A stretch of DNA of 23,218 bases from a virus. This document shows positions 1-9,792 of this stretch, piece after piece (within the stretch, counting starts at the first letter, position 1; each line of letters starts with the position of its first letter). The notes beneath the pieces are model-generated. The model worked only from the letters and a program-made list of their open reading frames with translations, did no database searches and was not told the origin of the DNA. A program made the position numbers and the translations under genes. The stretch covers positions 1 to 23,218 of the IMG/VR virus record IMGVR_UViG_3300002835_013749, one strand, 5' to 3'.

Positions 1-1188
1 GAAACCCCAGTAGGTAAAGAAACATTACTTAAGAAACTAGCAGAATTAGAGTCTATTAGAAATAAAGGTTCAAGAGTTATCTTCCTAGGTACTCCCCATT
101 ATCAGGACTCTGTTTATAATGTTCTTAAAGAATCCTACCCTATGATTAAGTATCCAGCCGAGATGCCAGACATCTCCGTACCCCATGAGGTCGAGGATGT
201 GGCTCCTTGGGTCCTAGGATTGGATATAAAGCCAGGGGACGCTACACAGCCAGAGAGATTCGACCGAGAGGAGCTTGCCTCCAGATCGGCTAAAATCGGC
301 CCTAGTCACTATGCTTTACAATACAAGCTTATTACCAGCTTAGCGGACCAAGATAGATATCCTCTTAAGTTACGGGACCTAGTGGTATTAGATGTAGATC
401 CAGAGGTAGGTCCAGATAAAATTGTATGGCAAGGTCAGAACCCAATGCCAGGAATTCCTGTGTTTGGAATCGCAGGAGATATAGTTCCAGTTCCTATGCA
501 TGTGTCTAATAACTACCTTAAGTATCAACACATGCATCTCTGTATTGACCCAAGTGGACGAGGTACAGACGAAACAGGACTTTGTGTAGCATCTGTCCTA
601 AGTGGAACTATTTTTATACACGAACTAATAGGCATTAGTGGTGGCTATGATGATGGAACTTTAATGAAAATTGCTAAATTAGTTAATGAATATCAGATTC
701 CCCTAGTTAGGGTAGAGTCTAACTTTGGTGATGGTTTGTTTACTAAAGTACTTACACCATTCCTAATCCAACATTGTGGTAGGGTTGGTATAGAAGAATA
801 TAGAGTTACAGGCCAAAAAGAATTAAGAATTATATCTACTCTTGAGCCTGTAATGGCAATGCATAGATTGGTTATATCTAGAAAAGCAATTAAAGATCAA
901 AACAATCAAATGCAAATTACAAGACTACACAGGGGCCGAGGAGCCTTAAAGCATGATGATCGGGTGGATGTGTTATCTGCTGCTGTGGAGTTTTATAAAT
1001 CGCATATGTCTTTAGATACAAGCAAGGCATCCGAAGATATTAAACAAAAAGAATGGGAAAAAAGAGTTAAAGACTGGGCTAATAATTTTAGAGCCAGTGA
1101 TTATGTTCCTTGCTCTGGAGCAACCCGAGTGGTTGCAACAAATCAAAAAAAGAAATCAAAAAACTCTAATAAACAATGGGGTTGGTAA
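1..1188 (+). CDS. Terminase large subunit, T7 gp19-like (5' partial)
   Basis: This is the DNA-packaging motor ATPase and nuclease, which docks on the portal, pumps phage DNA into the procapsid and cuts the concatemer. The reading frame is open from base 1, so 395 C-terminal residues are present and the Walker A and B region lies upstream of the window; T7 gp19 is about 586 aa. The segment RVIFLGTPHYQDS (bases 76-114) matches the ATPase coupling motif. The RNase H-like nuclease is clear: IDPSGRGTDETG (Asp at 547-549), VESNFGDGLF (Glu at 715-717) and HDDRVDV (Asp residues at 955-969), with STLEPVMAMHRLVI between them, as in T7 gp19. The Met at 142 is internal and is not the start. The C-terminal tail is Lys-rich and ends in Trp-Gly-Trp. 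Bases about 170-600 are much richer in GC than the rest of the gene. Identification is firm; the true start is not visible. Confidence 0.95.
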   Translation, partial: ETPVGKETLLKKLAELESIRNKGSRVIFLGTPHYQDSVYNVLKESYPMIKYPAEMPDISVPHEVEDVAPWVLGLDIKPGDATQPERFDREELASRSAKIGPSHYALQYKLITSLADQDRYPLKLRDLVVLDVDPEVGPDKIVWQGQNPMPGIPVFGIAGDIVPVPMHVSNNYLKYQHMHLCIDPSGRGTDETGLCVASVLSGTIFIHELIGISGGYDDGTLMKIAKLVNEYQIPLVRVESNFGDGLFTKVLTPFLIQHCGRVGIEEYRVTGQKELRIISTLEPVMAMHRLVISRKAIKDQNNQMQITRLHRGRGALKHDDRVDVLSAAVEFYKSHMSLDTSKASEDIKQKEWEKRVKDWANNFRASDYVPCSGATRVVATNQKKKSKNSNKQWGW

Positions 1189-1199
1189 GGAGATAACAC

Positions 1200-1997
1200 A
1201 TGGAACCAATGACAATGTTAGCTATTGGTGGAGCTGTTGCTGGTGGTCTTAGTTCAATCTTTGGAGGCAAAGCACAAGGTGCTGCTATACGAGCTCAAAA
1301 CGAACAAGCTATGCGTAACTGGATTGCTAGTAACTCTCAAAAAACATTTGCAAATGCAAGAGAACAATTCCAATCTACTTATGCTTTTACTCAACAACTA
1401 AAGCGTAACTCAGCTATTGCTCAAAATGCCTATGCTTACCAGTATGATGCAATGAATGTTTTAGACGCTAATCGAACAATAGCTCAAACTGAAATGGCTA
1501 ACTCTTTAAGTTCACAAAGAGCAGCTTTAACAAATGCTTTAATGAATAAAGGTATCTCTTCTTCGAGTGGCGCTTATGCTATGTTAGCTACAAGCCAAGC
1601 TTTAGATGCAATTGATAAATCAGGACAAGCCAATGCTGCTATTGAACAACAAAAAAACGAAATTAATAAACAATTTAATGCCATGATGTCCCAACAAACC
1701 GAAAATATATTTATGCCTAATATTCAACTTTATGATGAAGCTCCAACACTAGGTGATGCAAGTGCAGCTGAAGCTGGTGGTATGATTTCTGGTTTAGTGC
1801 AAATTGGTGGAGCTGTGGCTGGTGCTGCTGTGGGAGCTATGGATAAAATGGGTTCTACGACTACAGCCAGTACTCCTAAAGTAAATAAATTTGGAACTGA
1901 TGTAAGTAGAGCACCCACAGGTTATAACGTTACATCTACAGCTTCTGGCTCTACACTAAGTAGACAACCACAAATGTTTAGTCTTTATAGGAGATAA
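1200..1997 (+). CDS. Internal virion (DNA ejection) protein, T7 gp14-like
   Basis: Probable small internal core protein, ejected from the capsid to help form the channel across the host outer membrane. The 265-aa product starts with a hydrophobic Gly/Ala-rich segment (residues about 5-22, including AIGGAVAGG and FGGKAQG). A long Gln/Asn/Ala-rich helical region (about 25-165) follows, then a second Gly/Ala-rich hydrophobic stretch (about 193-213), then a Ser/Thr-rich tail. This layout, and its place directly before a long gp15-like gene, fit the gp14 family; T7 gp14 is 196 aa. The start ATG at 1200 is set by the site AAGGAGA at 1187-1193, which overlaps the terminase stop, so the two genes are probably translationally coupled. 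No enzyme motif was seen. Function is inferred from composition and gene order more than from residue-level similarity. Confidence 0.7.
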   Translation: MEPMTMLAIGGAVAGGLSSIFGGKAQGAAIRAQNEQAMRNWIASNSQKTFANAREQFQSTYAFTQQLKRNSAIAQNAYAYQYDAMNVLDANRTIAQTEMANSLSSQRAALTNALMNKGISSSSGAYAMLATSQALDAIDKSGQANAAIEQQKNEINKQFNAMMSQQTENIFMPNIQLYDEAPTLGDASAAEAGGMISGLVQIGGAVAGAAVGAMDKMGSTTTASTPKVNKFGTDVSRAPTGYNVTSTASGSTLSRQPQMFSLYRR

Positions 1998-1999
1998 TT

Positions 2000-4900
2000 A
2001 TGTCAAGAGGAAATATTGAACAATTATTAAATGTCGGAGAAAATATCCCCTTACAACAAGTGTCTCCTGGAACTCCTCAGTTTAGACAAAGCTCATTTCA
2101 AGGTGGACAGGTTCAATTAGGTGCTCCTACTCAACAAGTTGGACCTACTAGTGAAGAAGCTATGTATTCTTCTTTGGCAGAAATTGCACAAGGTACTCAA
2201 CAAGGACTTGATAACTTTGGTCAAGTATTGGGACAAATTGAAAAAAGAAAAATAGAAGCAGCTAGAGAACGTTTTAATCAAATCTTTGCTAGTGATTATG
2301 CTGAAAGTGTTGACGATAAAACCACAAAGACAAAAAAATACCTAAATCCCGAAGAAAAATTAGATGAGTGGAATAACTATATAAAAGAAGTATGGACTCC
2401 TTTATCTGGTTCAACGTGGATTGATGAAATAAATACTAAAGCCTATGCTTCTTTTGGTAGTCGTGAAGCTCAAGATTCTTTTGAAGCTGGTAGATATGAA
2501 AGAGAAGCTTCTTTGTTTTTTGCAGATCCAAAAAATAGCCGTAGATTAAATCAAAATTCTCCTACTGCTAAAATGGAATTTGATGCTTATTATTCTTCAA
2601 AATATCCAGCAGCTACTAGTAATTACTGGTTTAAAGCCCAACAACAAGAAAACCTTTCACAATATCAATTACAAGAAGATAGCACAGCAAAGCAAGCATT
2701 AGAAGAATCACTTAGTGAAATCCTTCAACTACCTCCTTTAGAGATTGCTAAAACCATTGCTCAAAGTAATTCAGATGAATCTGCTGAATTAAGAGATCGT
2801 TATGCAGTTTTGTATAAGGATATTCTTCCTAGTATTCCTGCTGGGTCAAATCAAAGAGAAGTTGCTAGTAGGTTAATTAATTTTTACAATAAACAACTAA
2901 TAGAAAATAATCCAAATCAGTACCAGCCTCATACTCTTTTAGAACTACAAAGAGCAATTCCAAAAATTGCTATGCAACATGCGGAACACGTTTTAAATAT
3001 TAGGTCTATAACCCATATTGAAGAAAGAAGAAATGCTGCTTCTCAGTCATTAAACTTAGCAAACACTAGAATGATGGACCCCGTTTTATGGGATTCTTCT
3101 AAAACAAACTTCTTTAAATCTGTAATTAGTTTTACTCCTTACTCTGGAGTATCAAACGTAGAGCAAACTAATGCAGTAGCGGCAGCAGCTGGTTCTATTT
3201 GGAAACAAGGATACGATACATCTACACAAGCTTTAAAAACTAAAGTAACTAGGAATGGTGGAGGAATTCCTTTAAATTCAGTTTTATATGAAGAATTCCC
3301 TACTTTAGATAACTTTAAACATGGTGAATCAACATATCTAGGTAACATGTCTCCAAACAAACAAATCGAAACAATTGCTGGTTTTGTTTTAGAAGAGGCT
3401 TTAACTGATCCTGCTACAGCCAATAATTTAATGCGACTATATGGAGTAGATAATATTCCAGACGTAATTAAAAGATATCGAAGTTCTGTTAATGCTTATA
3501 TAGCTTCTTCTAAAGAAATTCAAGAAGCAAATAAAACTTACTACACAGAACAAGACCAACAAACAAATAGAGTTATGGCTGTAATGGAACAACATGGTGA
3601 TCTTCGTCGTATTGAACAAATTACTACTGATGCTATACAAACTAGAGCTGAAAGAAATAATCTTCCTTTAGATTTATTTAGATCTATTTATGTTACTGCT
3701 TTAGAATCTGGGGAAGATTTTAAAGGTGATTTTAATCTAGACATGTGGTATATGGGATTGTCTCCAGCAGATAAACAAAGAGTTGATGCTGCTGCTATTA
3801 TGTATGGGTCAAATAGACAACAATTAGAAACATCTGCTAAACAAGCTTTTGCTTTAGAATTAAAAGCTATTGATATAGGTAGATCATTAACTGAACAATT
3901 AAATGTAGCTCAGGAAAAACAACAAGAGGCATTAGATAAAAACATTAAAGAGAGAAATGAACATGCCTCAAAACTAAATAATAAATTAAAAACCTTTAAT
4001 ATAGACATTACTGATCCAGTTAGCGGCAGTGAAACAGGTGGGGATTTGGTTTTATCATTTATTGAAGGTCGGTCTATTTTTGCTGAAGATCCAACTACTA
4101 GAGAAATTAAAGAGTTATTAGTACCGATTTATGAGGCGTTTCAAAACACAGAATCACTTCCAAAAAACGCAGATGGAACTATTAATTATGAAGAATTAAA
4201 TCCTGTTCAAAAAGCTCAAGTTGATTTATTAGGTAAGCTTAATGAATGGCAAAAGAGTGAAATTCCATCTGAAAAAGAACTAGCCGAAAGACTTATGAGT
4301 GGAGTTTATGGTTTGCAAGTAGCTATGAGTGAAGCTAGAATTATGATGGAATCACAGTGGATTGGTTTACAAGAATCTCAGCATAAATTAAATAAACCAA
4401 ACGAAGAGTTTGATACTGAAAAAGCAAGAGCAGATTTTAATGGAACTTTTAAAAATTATGAAAAATCTGTTTTAACTGGTGGTTTTAGTTTTAATGGACA
4501 GTTTAGTAACGAAAAGGCTTTAAATCCTGATGGTACTTTATCGCAATATAGTTTTAATTGGCTTGCATCGGCTTACACTTTTGCTTATAGATCTGGACGT
4601 GCTGATGATCAACGAGTAACTGGAGTTCAACATAACGAACAAATAAGAACTACAACTGAATCATTGATAAACGCTATTAGTGTTAATAATAATCCAGATG
4701 ATTTTATAAAAAATCCTTCTAGTGTCTTACCGTATTTGGGTTTTGTTATGTTTGGTAAGGGTTTAAATAGAGCGATTCAAGAACGAGGTATTTTACCAGC
4801 TTCGAGTGGAGCTGGTTGGTTTGTAGATCGTATTGCTATGATTGCTAATGGAAGTAGTGGAATTAATATGCAAGAAGCTATAGAGTATTTTAGTAGTCCT

Positions 4901-6388
4901 GACTTTAGAGCACAAGCATCCTATATTCAAGCTTTACCGTTTGTTTTTTCTTCGTGGTCACGAGATAGTTCAAATCCAGCTCAAAGTATATTTGTTAGAA
5001 CAGCTGCAACTCAAGATCAATTTAACCAAGCAAATGCAGTTAGATTTACTCCAATACTCTTTGCCCGAGCTGCAATAACTCAACCTAGTTTAGAATCTTT
5101 AGGTATTTCAGACCCAAATGAAATAAATATTAATGATATAAAAAATACTCCTGAAGATTTAAATATACAACTTAATACAATTATTGATGGCAAAACTTTA
5201 TCACCAAAAGATCCAGAATGGAATCCAAATTTAGCTTTTGTACTGTTTCAAAAATCTGGACTTGTTCCAGAAAACATGACTAAAGAAGTATTTGCAATGG
5301 AGTTACAAACCCGTTTTCTTGAAGGATCTATAGATTTAACTAATCAAAACCTTGACTCAGATCAGTTAATTAGATTAGCTTTTATAGCTTTAGAACGATT
5401 TGAATTAGAGCAAGATAGGGGATTTAGTAATGCAGTTAGCATGGCAACAAATCCAAATATTGGAATTGATTCGTCAAGTTTTCCATTATCTGAAGGTAAA
5501 AACAAAACCTCAGAATTTTTAGGATTCTTGGGTGGTTTAATGGGAATTCACGCAGGATATGAAACAGCAGCAATTGATCAAGGTAACTATACTATTGGTT
5601 ATAATGATACATATGCAAATAAAACTTTAGTTCAAGATAGTCCTTCTTCTATGACTACAATGTTTTCTGTTACTAGAGGAACAGCTGATACTAGTTACAG
5701 TGTTGTTAATTTAACAAATTATTTAAACCAACATGGAAAAGATCCACTTAATCCCAATGGATATATATGGGAAGCTAATTCAAGATTTAAACCTACTTTC
5801 GAAATTATAGAAGATAAGCCAGTTAGTAAAAACGGTGTTCCTTATAAAATGGGTACTATATTATTAGAAAGCAAACCAGACTCAAATCACTTAAGTACAA
5901 TGTTATCGCCTTACATTCAACACTTACAGTTTACCGATCCACAAGATACACCAGATTTAATGTTTAGAGTTAACACAGCAATACAAACTGGATTAGAACA
6001 ACCCACCATGTTTGATGCATTAGTAGAAATTAATAGAGCACTAGAAGACGATGGTTTACCTGGTTTTATAAGACCAAACAACCTATACACAAGAAATCCA
6101 GATAACACGTTTAATACAAGTAACCTAACTAAAGGATCTTCTGAAATAGTTCAACAAAAGTCTGTAGGTAGGGTTAATTCTATGGGATTTACGTTTTCGT
6201 GGATAAATGAAAACTTTAATGGAACACCAATGTTACATATTCCTAATAGAATTTGGAATAAACCACTTGAGTTTACATCAAATCCTAAACTAGAAGAGTT
6301 TAAAGAAAAAGAAAAACGGAAAAAAGAGTTAACAGATTTCCAACTTGAATTGGAAAAAGAATTAACTTTTAGTAAAGGACTAAAGTAA
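2000..6388 (+). CDS. Internal virion protein, gp15-like, very long (1462 aa)
   Basis: Probable second ejection-core protein, filling the T7 gp15 slot between the gp14-like gene and the vRNAP-related genes. The N-terminus is Gln-rich and low complexity (about 1-50). A helical segment ending in charged heptads (LGQIEKRKIEAARERF, about 78-93) follows, which resembles the start of T7 gp15. The rest is long, mostly helical and polar with no catalytic motif I recognise. The C-terminus is a Lys/Glu-rich helix (about 1430-1462). It is about twice the length of T7 gp15 (747 aa). The start ATG at 2000 lies three bases after the previous stop; the site AGGAG at 1989-1993 overlaps the end of the upstream gene, which indicates coupling. 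No signal peptide or transmembrane helix is obvious. The gp15 assignment rests on order, style and ends; the central thousand residues are unassigned. Confidence 0.6.
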   Translation: MSRGNIEQLLNVGENIPLQQVSPGTPQFRQSSFQGGQVQLGAPTQQVGPTSEEAMYSSLAEIAQGTQQGLDNFGQVLGQIEKRKIEAARERFNQIFASDYAESVDDKTTKTKKYLNPEEKLDEWNNYIKEVWTPLSGSTWIDEINTKAYASFGSREAQDSFEAGRYEREASLFFADPKNSRRLNQNSPTAKMEFDAYYSSKYPAATSNYWFKAQQQENLSQYQLQEDSTAKQALEESLSEILQLPPLEIAKTIAQSNSDESAELRDRYAVLYKDILPSIPAGSNQREVASRLINFYNKQLIENNPNQYQPHTLLELQRAIPKIAMQHAEHVLNIRSITHIEERRNAASQSLNLANTRMMDPVLWDSSKTNFFKSVISFTPYSGVSNVEQTNAVAAAAGSIWKQGYDTSTQALKTKVTRNGGGIPLNSVLYEEFPTLDNFKHGESTYLGNMSPNKQIETIAGFVLEEALTDPATANNLMRLYGVDNIPDVIKRYRSSVNAYIASSKEIQEANKTYYTEQDQQTNRVMAVMEQHGDLRRIEQITTDAIQTRAERNNLPLDLFRSIYVTALESGEDFKGDFNLDMWYMGLSPADKQRVDAAAIMYGSNRQQLETSAKQAFALELKAIDIGRSLTEQLNVAQEKQQEALDKNIKERNEHASKLNNKLKTFNIDITDPVSGSETGGDLVLSFIEGRSIFAEDPTTREIKELLVPIYEAFQNTESLPKNADGTINYEELNPVQKAQVDLLGKLNEWQKSEIPSEKELAERLMSGVYGLQVAMSEARIMMESQWIGLQESQHKLNKPNEEFDTEKARADFNGTFKNYEKSVLTGGFSFNGQFSNEKALNPDGTLSQYSFNWLASAYTFAYRSGRADDQRVTGVQHNEQIRTTTESLINAISVNNNPDDFIKNPSSVLPYLGFVMFGKGLNRAIQERGILPASSGAGWFVDRIAMIANGSSGINMQEAIEYFSSPDFRAQASYIQALPFVFSSWSRDSSNPAQSIFVRTAATQDQFNQANAVRFTPILFARAAITQPSLESLGISDPNEININDIKNTPEDLNIQLNTIIDGKTLSPKDPEWNPNLAFVLFQKSGLVPENMTKEVFAMELQTRFLEGSIDLTNQNLDSDQLIRLAFIALERFELEQDRGFSNAVSMATNPNIGIDSSSFPLSEGKNKTSEFLGFLGGLMGIHAGYETAAIDQGNYTIGYNDTYANKTLVQDSPSSMTTMFSVTRGTADTSYSVVNLTNYLNQHGKDPLNPNGYIWEANSRFKPTFEIIEDKPVSKNGVPYKMGTILLESKPDSNHLSTMLSPYIQHLQFTDPQDTPDLMFRVNTAIQTGLEQPTMFDALVEINRALEDDGLPGFIRPNNLYTRNPDNTFNTSNLTKGSSEIVQQKSVGRVNSMGFTFSWINENFNGTPMLHIPNRIWNKPLEFTSNPKLEEFKEKEKRKKELTDFQLELEKELTFSKGLK

Positions 6389-6390
6389 AC

Positions 6391-9300
6391 ATGTCAAGAT
6401 TTCCATCAACAGGTTTTCAATATCAAAGTTTTAACCCTTCTTTAACGGTTGATAAAGATAATTTACTTCAGTTAAATTATCCACAAGATCAGCAACAACA
6501 AGAAGCAATGATTCAACAATCTTTATTTAAAATTCAAACACCGCAAAGCACCATAATGAATGCAATGCGTAATGAACTTAAATCAGAAGATGATTTAAAC
6601 AAAGATCTTACTGATCAGTTTGAAGCATTTGCTCAACAACAGCAAATACCATATAGGTATTCTTCAGATATTTTAAAAGAACAAATAAAAAATAAAGCAG
6701 AACTTGTAGACCGCCATTCTAAATTTTTACAAAAACAACAAGGTTTAGAAGATGACCAATTAAAAACATGGGAAGCTTATCAAGCAATTCAACTAGAAGG
6801 AAATCTTAATAACAGCGTTTTAACCGTTGCTTTAGGACTTGGAGATGTAACCCAAGTAGACCCAGAAAAAGCAAGTAATAGTTCATTAAGTTACTTTTGG
6901 AATGTTACAGCAGCTCGTGGTTCTCTTTATGGTAAGATTCAAGATGTTAATGCTACAGCTCCACAGGTAAGCGAACTTATAGGTACTAATGCTCAAACTT
7001 TATTTTATATGGCAACTCGTTGGCGTGGTGGTAAAAAAGGTAAACTTTGGGAAGAGGCTACAGAAAATAGTTCTAAATTAAAAGAATGGTTTAAAGAAGA
7101 TCCAACTACTAAACAATTCTTAGATTACGCAACTAATATAAGTCCTACTTTATTTTCTATAAGTGCATCTACTGATATTGGTTGGGCTGGTAAAAGTATA
7201 TATGATTATCTGAGAGAAGCAGACAAACCAGAAGATTGGAATCCAAAAGAAGCAGTAGAGTTAATTAAACAAAATGCTCCACAACTTGCTTATGTTCTTT
7301 TTGATCAAATGCAGTTAACCGAAGAGCAATTAACCAGTGAAGAAGTAGCTTATAATCCTCAGATGTTTAAATATTTTATTGCAGATGCAATTGATGGATA
7401 TGCTACAGCTATTATTAGTAAAACTTATAATGATAATTCAAATGCTTTTTCAAGAGTAACTTTTGATTTAGTAGCACCTATTTTTAGAGATTCTTTAAAC
7501 TCTAACGATACAGTAGCAGAAATAAGTTTAACTGCGTTAGGTTTTGGTTTAACTGCTTTAGGTGGTGCAGCAGCTGGTCCAACAGTGGGTCTTTCTTTGG
7601 GTGCATCGGCTGCTGGTGTTGCAGCTACAACAACTGGTCTTGCGAGTTTAACAGCTAGGGTTACTAGAACAACCAGAGCAGTTGCTAGAACCGCAGCATT
7701 CTTAGACTCATATAATGCAGCTCGTTATATTAATAGAGTAGGTTTAGCCACAAAAAAACTTGGTAAAACATCAAATATAGGTTTAAAAACTATAGCTAGG
7801 ATTTCTTCTGTAGCTGGTCATGTTAATAAATTTGCTCCACATAATCTTGGTGAAAGTTTATTACAACTTACAAAAAAAACTAAAGTTGGTAAGTATTTAT
7901 ATGTAGCTAAAGAAACACCATTTGATCAATTATACAAATCGGGTTGGAAAACCCTTGCTGAAACTGGTCTAAAATATTCAGCTAGATCTATAATTAATGG
8001 ATCAATTCAAGGAGCAGCAGAAGATGGTATTCGACAGTGGCAAGTTTTATCAGCTGGTTTTGATAATTCATTTTCATGGTCTGCTTTAGGTCAAAACATG
8101 GTTGAAGAGGGTATTGGCGAAATTTTATTGGGTGGTGCTTTAAACGTTGGTTCAAATTGGACTAATGCTACAAGAGCAGTAACCCAACGAGAATTAAAAG
8201 CTTTAGATATGTTTGATGTAAAACTAACACAAAAGTTAGGTAATTTTGGAAAACAAAAAGCAGTCGCTGTATTTAATAACCTACCTAAAGATATTAGACG
8301 AAGATTAGAAACATCTGTTGGTGTTTTATCTGGGTTAAACGCAGAAACTTTAGAGGGTATGACACTAGAACAAAGAGTTGATTTTAGGGTAGCAGCTATT
8401 GATTTAGCTTACAGATTAGATGACTTTGGAACTTCAACTGGTTTAGGTAACTTTATGTTTCAAAGAGGATCAAACCAATTTGTTGAAGATATTTTAACTA
8501 GTATGGCAGATGGTAATGAATCTCAAGTTTCTTCCGATATGAGAAGAAATCTTACCAAATCTTTGTTAGGTATGCATGAAAGAACAAAAGACCCAAAAAC
8601 AGGTAACTCTACAATTAATCCTGATGAGTGGAAAACACTTACTTATTTAGCAGCTAGAGATTCTATTATGAGTAATGATTCGATTAAAGAAGAAGATAAA
8701 GATGTTCTTCTTAAACGTTTAAATGCTGTACTTTTTCGTAATACTGCAAAAGAAATGTTTGCACCTTCTACCCAACCTAATGGTGTAGAACAATCTTTTG
8801 ATTTAACAAATACTACACTTGAACAGCAAGAAGAATTTGCTCAAAAACTTAAAGAACGCGAAGATGCTGTTAAAGTTAAAGTCTTTGGTTCTATGTCTGA
8901 TGAAGAACGAAAAGCAGCAATGGAAGGAACTTTTATTTCTGAAGAAGATCAAAAATTCTTATCGGATTTAGCTACTAAATTTAAAGAACAAACGAATACA
9001 CCAGCGACTAGGTTAAAAGGTGTGGGTTTAGGAGTAAGCGGTATTTCTATTAAACCAACTGTAGAAACAAAACCAGAATCAAGTATTAAAACTAAAGACG
9101 AAGACACGGATAACGAAGGGTCTCTTACAGACGCTGATCAAGAAGAAGAGTATCTTTTTAAAACTTTAGAACAGAATCCTAGAACTGGGTTTGTATTTGA
9201 TCAAGTACAAAAAGCTCTTAAAACTAACCAATCAGGTAAAGATTTTTTTGGTAGTGGTATGGATTTTGAATTTGAAGTAATGAGTGAAGGTTTAAAGGCT

Positions 9301-9777
9301 TTTACAGATAGTGAGACAAATCAAATAATTTGGATTATTGATGAAGCTAGAAAACTAGGGCTTGATCCAGATACTCTTACAGCAAAAGCATTTTTTATTC
9401 TTGCAAAACAAGCAAGAGCAAAGTTTAAATCAGCTCCTACTGTTACTCCTGAGGCTACTCCTAAAGCTACTCCTGAGGTTACTCCTGGGGCTCCTGAGGC
9501 TACTCCTGAGGTTACTCCTGGGGCTCCTGAGGCTACTCCTAAGGTTACTCCTTCGGCTACTCCTGTGACTCCTGAGGCTACTCCTGTGACTCCTGAGGCT
9601 ACTCCCGAAACTCCTAAAATTAGTGAAAGCATTAGTTCTGTTTCTACAACAACAGAAATTTCTGCATTGGCTTTGTCCGAAAGACTAAAAGTAGAAAGTG
9701 ATACTGTAGCCTCTATTGATATAAAACCAGAAGATTTATCAGATATGGAAGCTTTCTTAAGAGATTCTTGTTCATAA
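6391..9777 (+). CDS. Putative injection protein resembling the N4 vRNAP N-terminal domain
   Basis: 1128-aa product, probably a capsid-packaged ejection protein. Residues 1-120 are Gln-rich and polar. Residues about 378-424 form a long Gly/Ala-rich hydrophobic stretch (including LGGAAAGPTVGLSLG), followed by a basic helical region rich in Arg/Lys (about 425-470). Residues about 531-590 contain SIQGAAEDGIRQW and MVEEGIGEILLGGALN. This alternation of Gly/Ala-rich hydrophobic and basic helices, and the EEG-type segment, look like the N-terminal ~1000 residues of phage N4 virion RNA polymerase, which serve DNA injection. Near the C-terminus (1015-1075) is a Pro/Thr tandem-repeat linker. The stop TAA at 9775-9777 is in frame with the next gene, and only five sense codons separate it from that start. 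The start at 6391 has only a weak site (AAAGGA, 6374-6379) and probably depends on coupling to the gene upstream. The N4 similarity is judged by eye. Confidence 0.55.
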   Translation: MSRFPSTGFQYQSFNPSLTVDKDNLLQLNYPQDQQQQEAMIQQSLFKIQTPQSTIMNAMRNELKSEDDLNKDLTDQFEAFAQQQQIPYRYSSDILKEQIKNKAELVDRHSKFLQKQQGLEDDQLKTWEAYQAIQLEGNLNNSVLTVALGLGDVTQVDPEKASNSSLSYFWNVTAARGSLYGKIQDVNATAPQVSELIGTNAQTLFYMATRWRGGKKGKLWEEATENSSKLKEWFKEDPTTKQFLDYATNISPTLFSISASTDIGWAGKSIYDYLREADKPEDWNPKEAVELIKQNAPQLAYVLFDQMQLTEEQLTSEEVAYNPQMFKYFIADAIDGYATAIISKTYNDNSNAFSRVTFDLVAPIFRDSLNSNDTVAEISLTALGFGLTALGGAAAGPTVGLSLGASAAGVAATTTGLASLTARVTRTTRAVARTAAFLDSYNAARYINRVGLATKKLGKTSNIGLKTIARISSVAGHVNKFAPHNLGESLLQLTKKTKVGKYLYVAKETPFDQLYKSGWKTLAETGLKYSARSIINGSIQGAAEDGIRQWQVLSAGFDNSFSWSALGQNMVEEGIGEILLGGALNVGSNWTNATRAVTQRELKALDMFDVKLTQKLGNFGKQKAVAVFNNLPKDIRRRLETSVGVLSGLNAETLEGMTLEQRVDFRVAAIDLAYRLDDFGTSTGLGNFMFQRGSNQFVEDILTSMADGNESQVSSDMRRNLTKSLLGMHERTKDPKTGNSTINPDEWKTLTYLAARDSIMSNDSIKEEDKDVLLKRLNAVLFRNTAKEMFAPSTQPNGVEQSFDLTNTTLEQQEEFAQKLKEREDAVKVKVFGSMSDEERKAAMEGTFISEEDQKFLSDLATKFKEQTNTPATRLKGVGLGVSGISIKPTVETKPESSIKTKDEDTDNEGSLTDADQEEEYLFKTLEQNPRTGFVFDQVQKALKTNQSGKDFFGSGMDFEFEVMSEGLKAFTDSETNQIIWIIDEARKLGLDPDTLTAKAFFILAKQARAKFKSAPTVTPEATPKATPEVTPGAPEATPEVTPGAPEATPKVTPSATPVTPEATPVTPEATPETPKISESISSVSTTTEISALALSERLKVESDTVASIDIKPEDLSDMEAFLRDSCS
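9433..9615 (+). repeat. Pro/Thr-rich tandem repeat inside the 1128-aa gene
   Basis: Imperfect tandem repeats encode a PEATP/PEVTP-type linker (residues about 1015-1075). They include a perfect 33-base unit present twice in tandem (9475-9507 and 9508-9540) and a perfect 21-base unit present twice in tandem (9559-9579 and 9580-9600). All unit lengths are multiples of three, so copy number can change without breaking the frame. Codon choice (CCT, ACT, GAG) is uniform and more GC-rich than the surrounding gene, which fits recent expansion. It probably encodes a flexible, extended spacer. Confidence 0.9.
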
Positions 9778-9792
9778 AAAAGGATTAAAAAT

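Noticed and set aside
9321-9632. Open frames on both strands over the Pro/Thr repeats, one Leu-rich and one Gly/Val-rich.
   Set aside because: They are frame shadows of the tandem repeat. The real gene in the main frame spans the region without a break, and neither shadow has a ribosome site.
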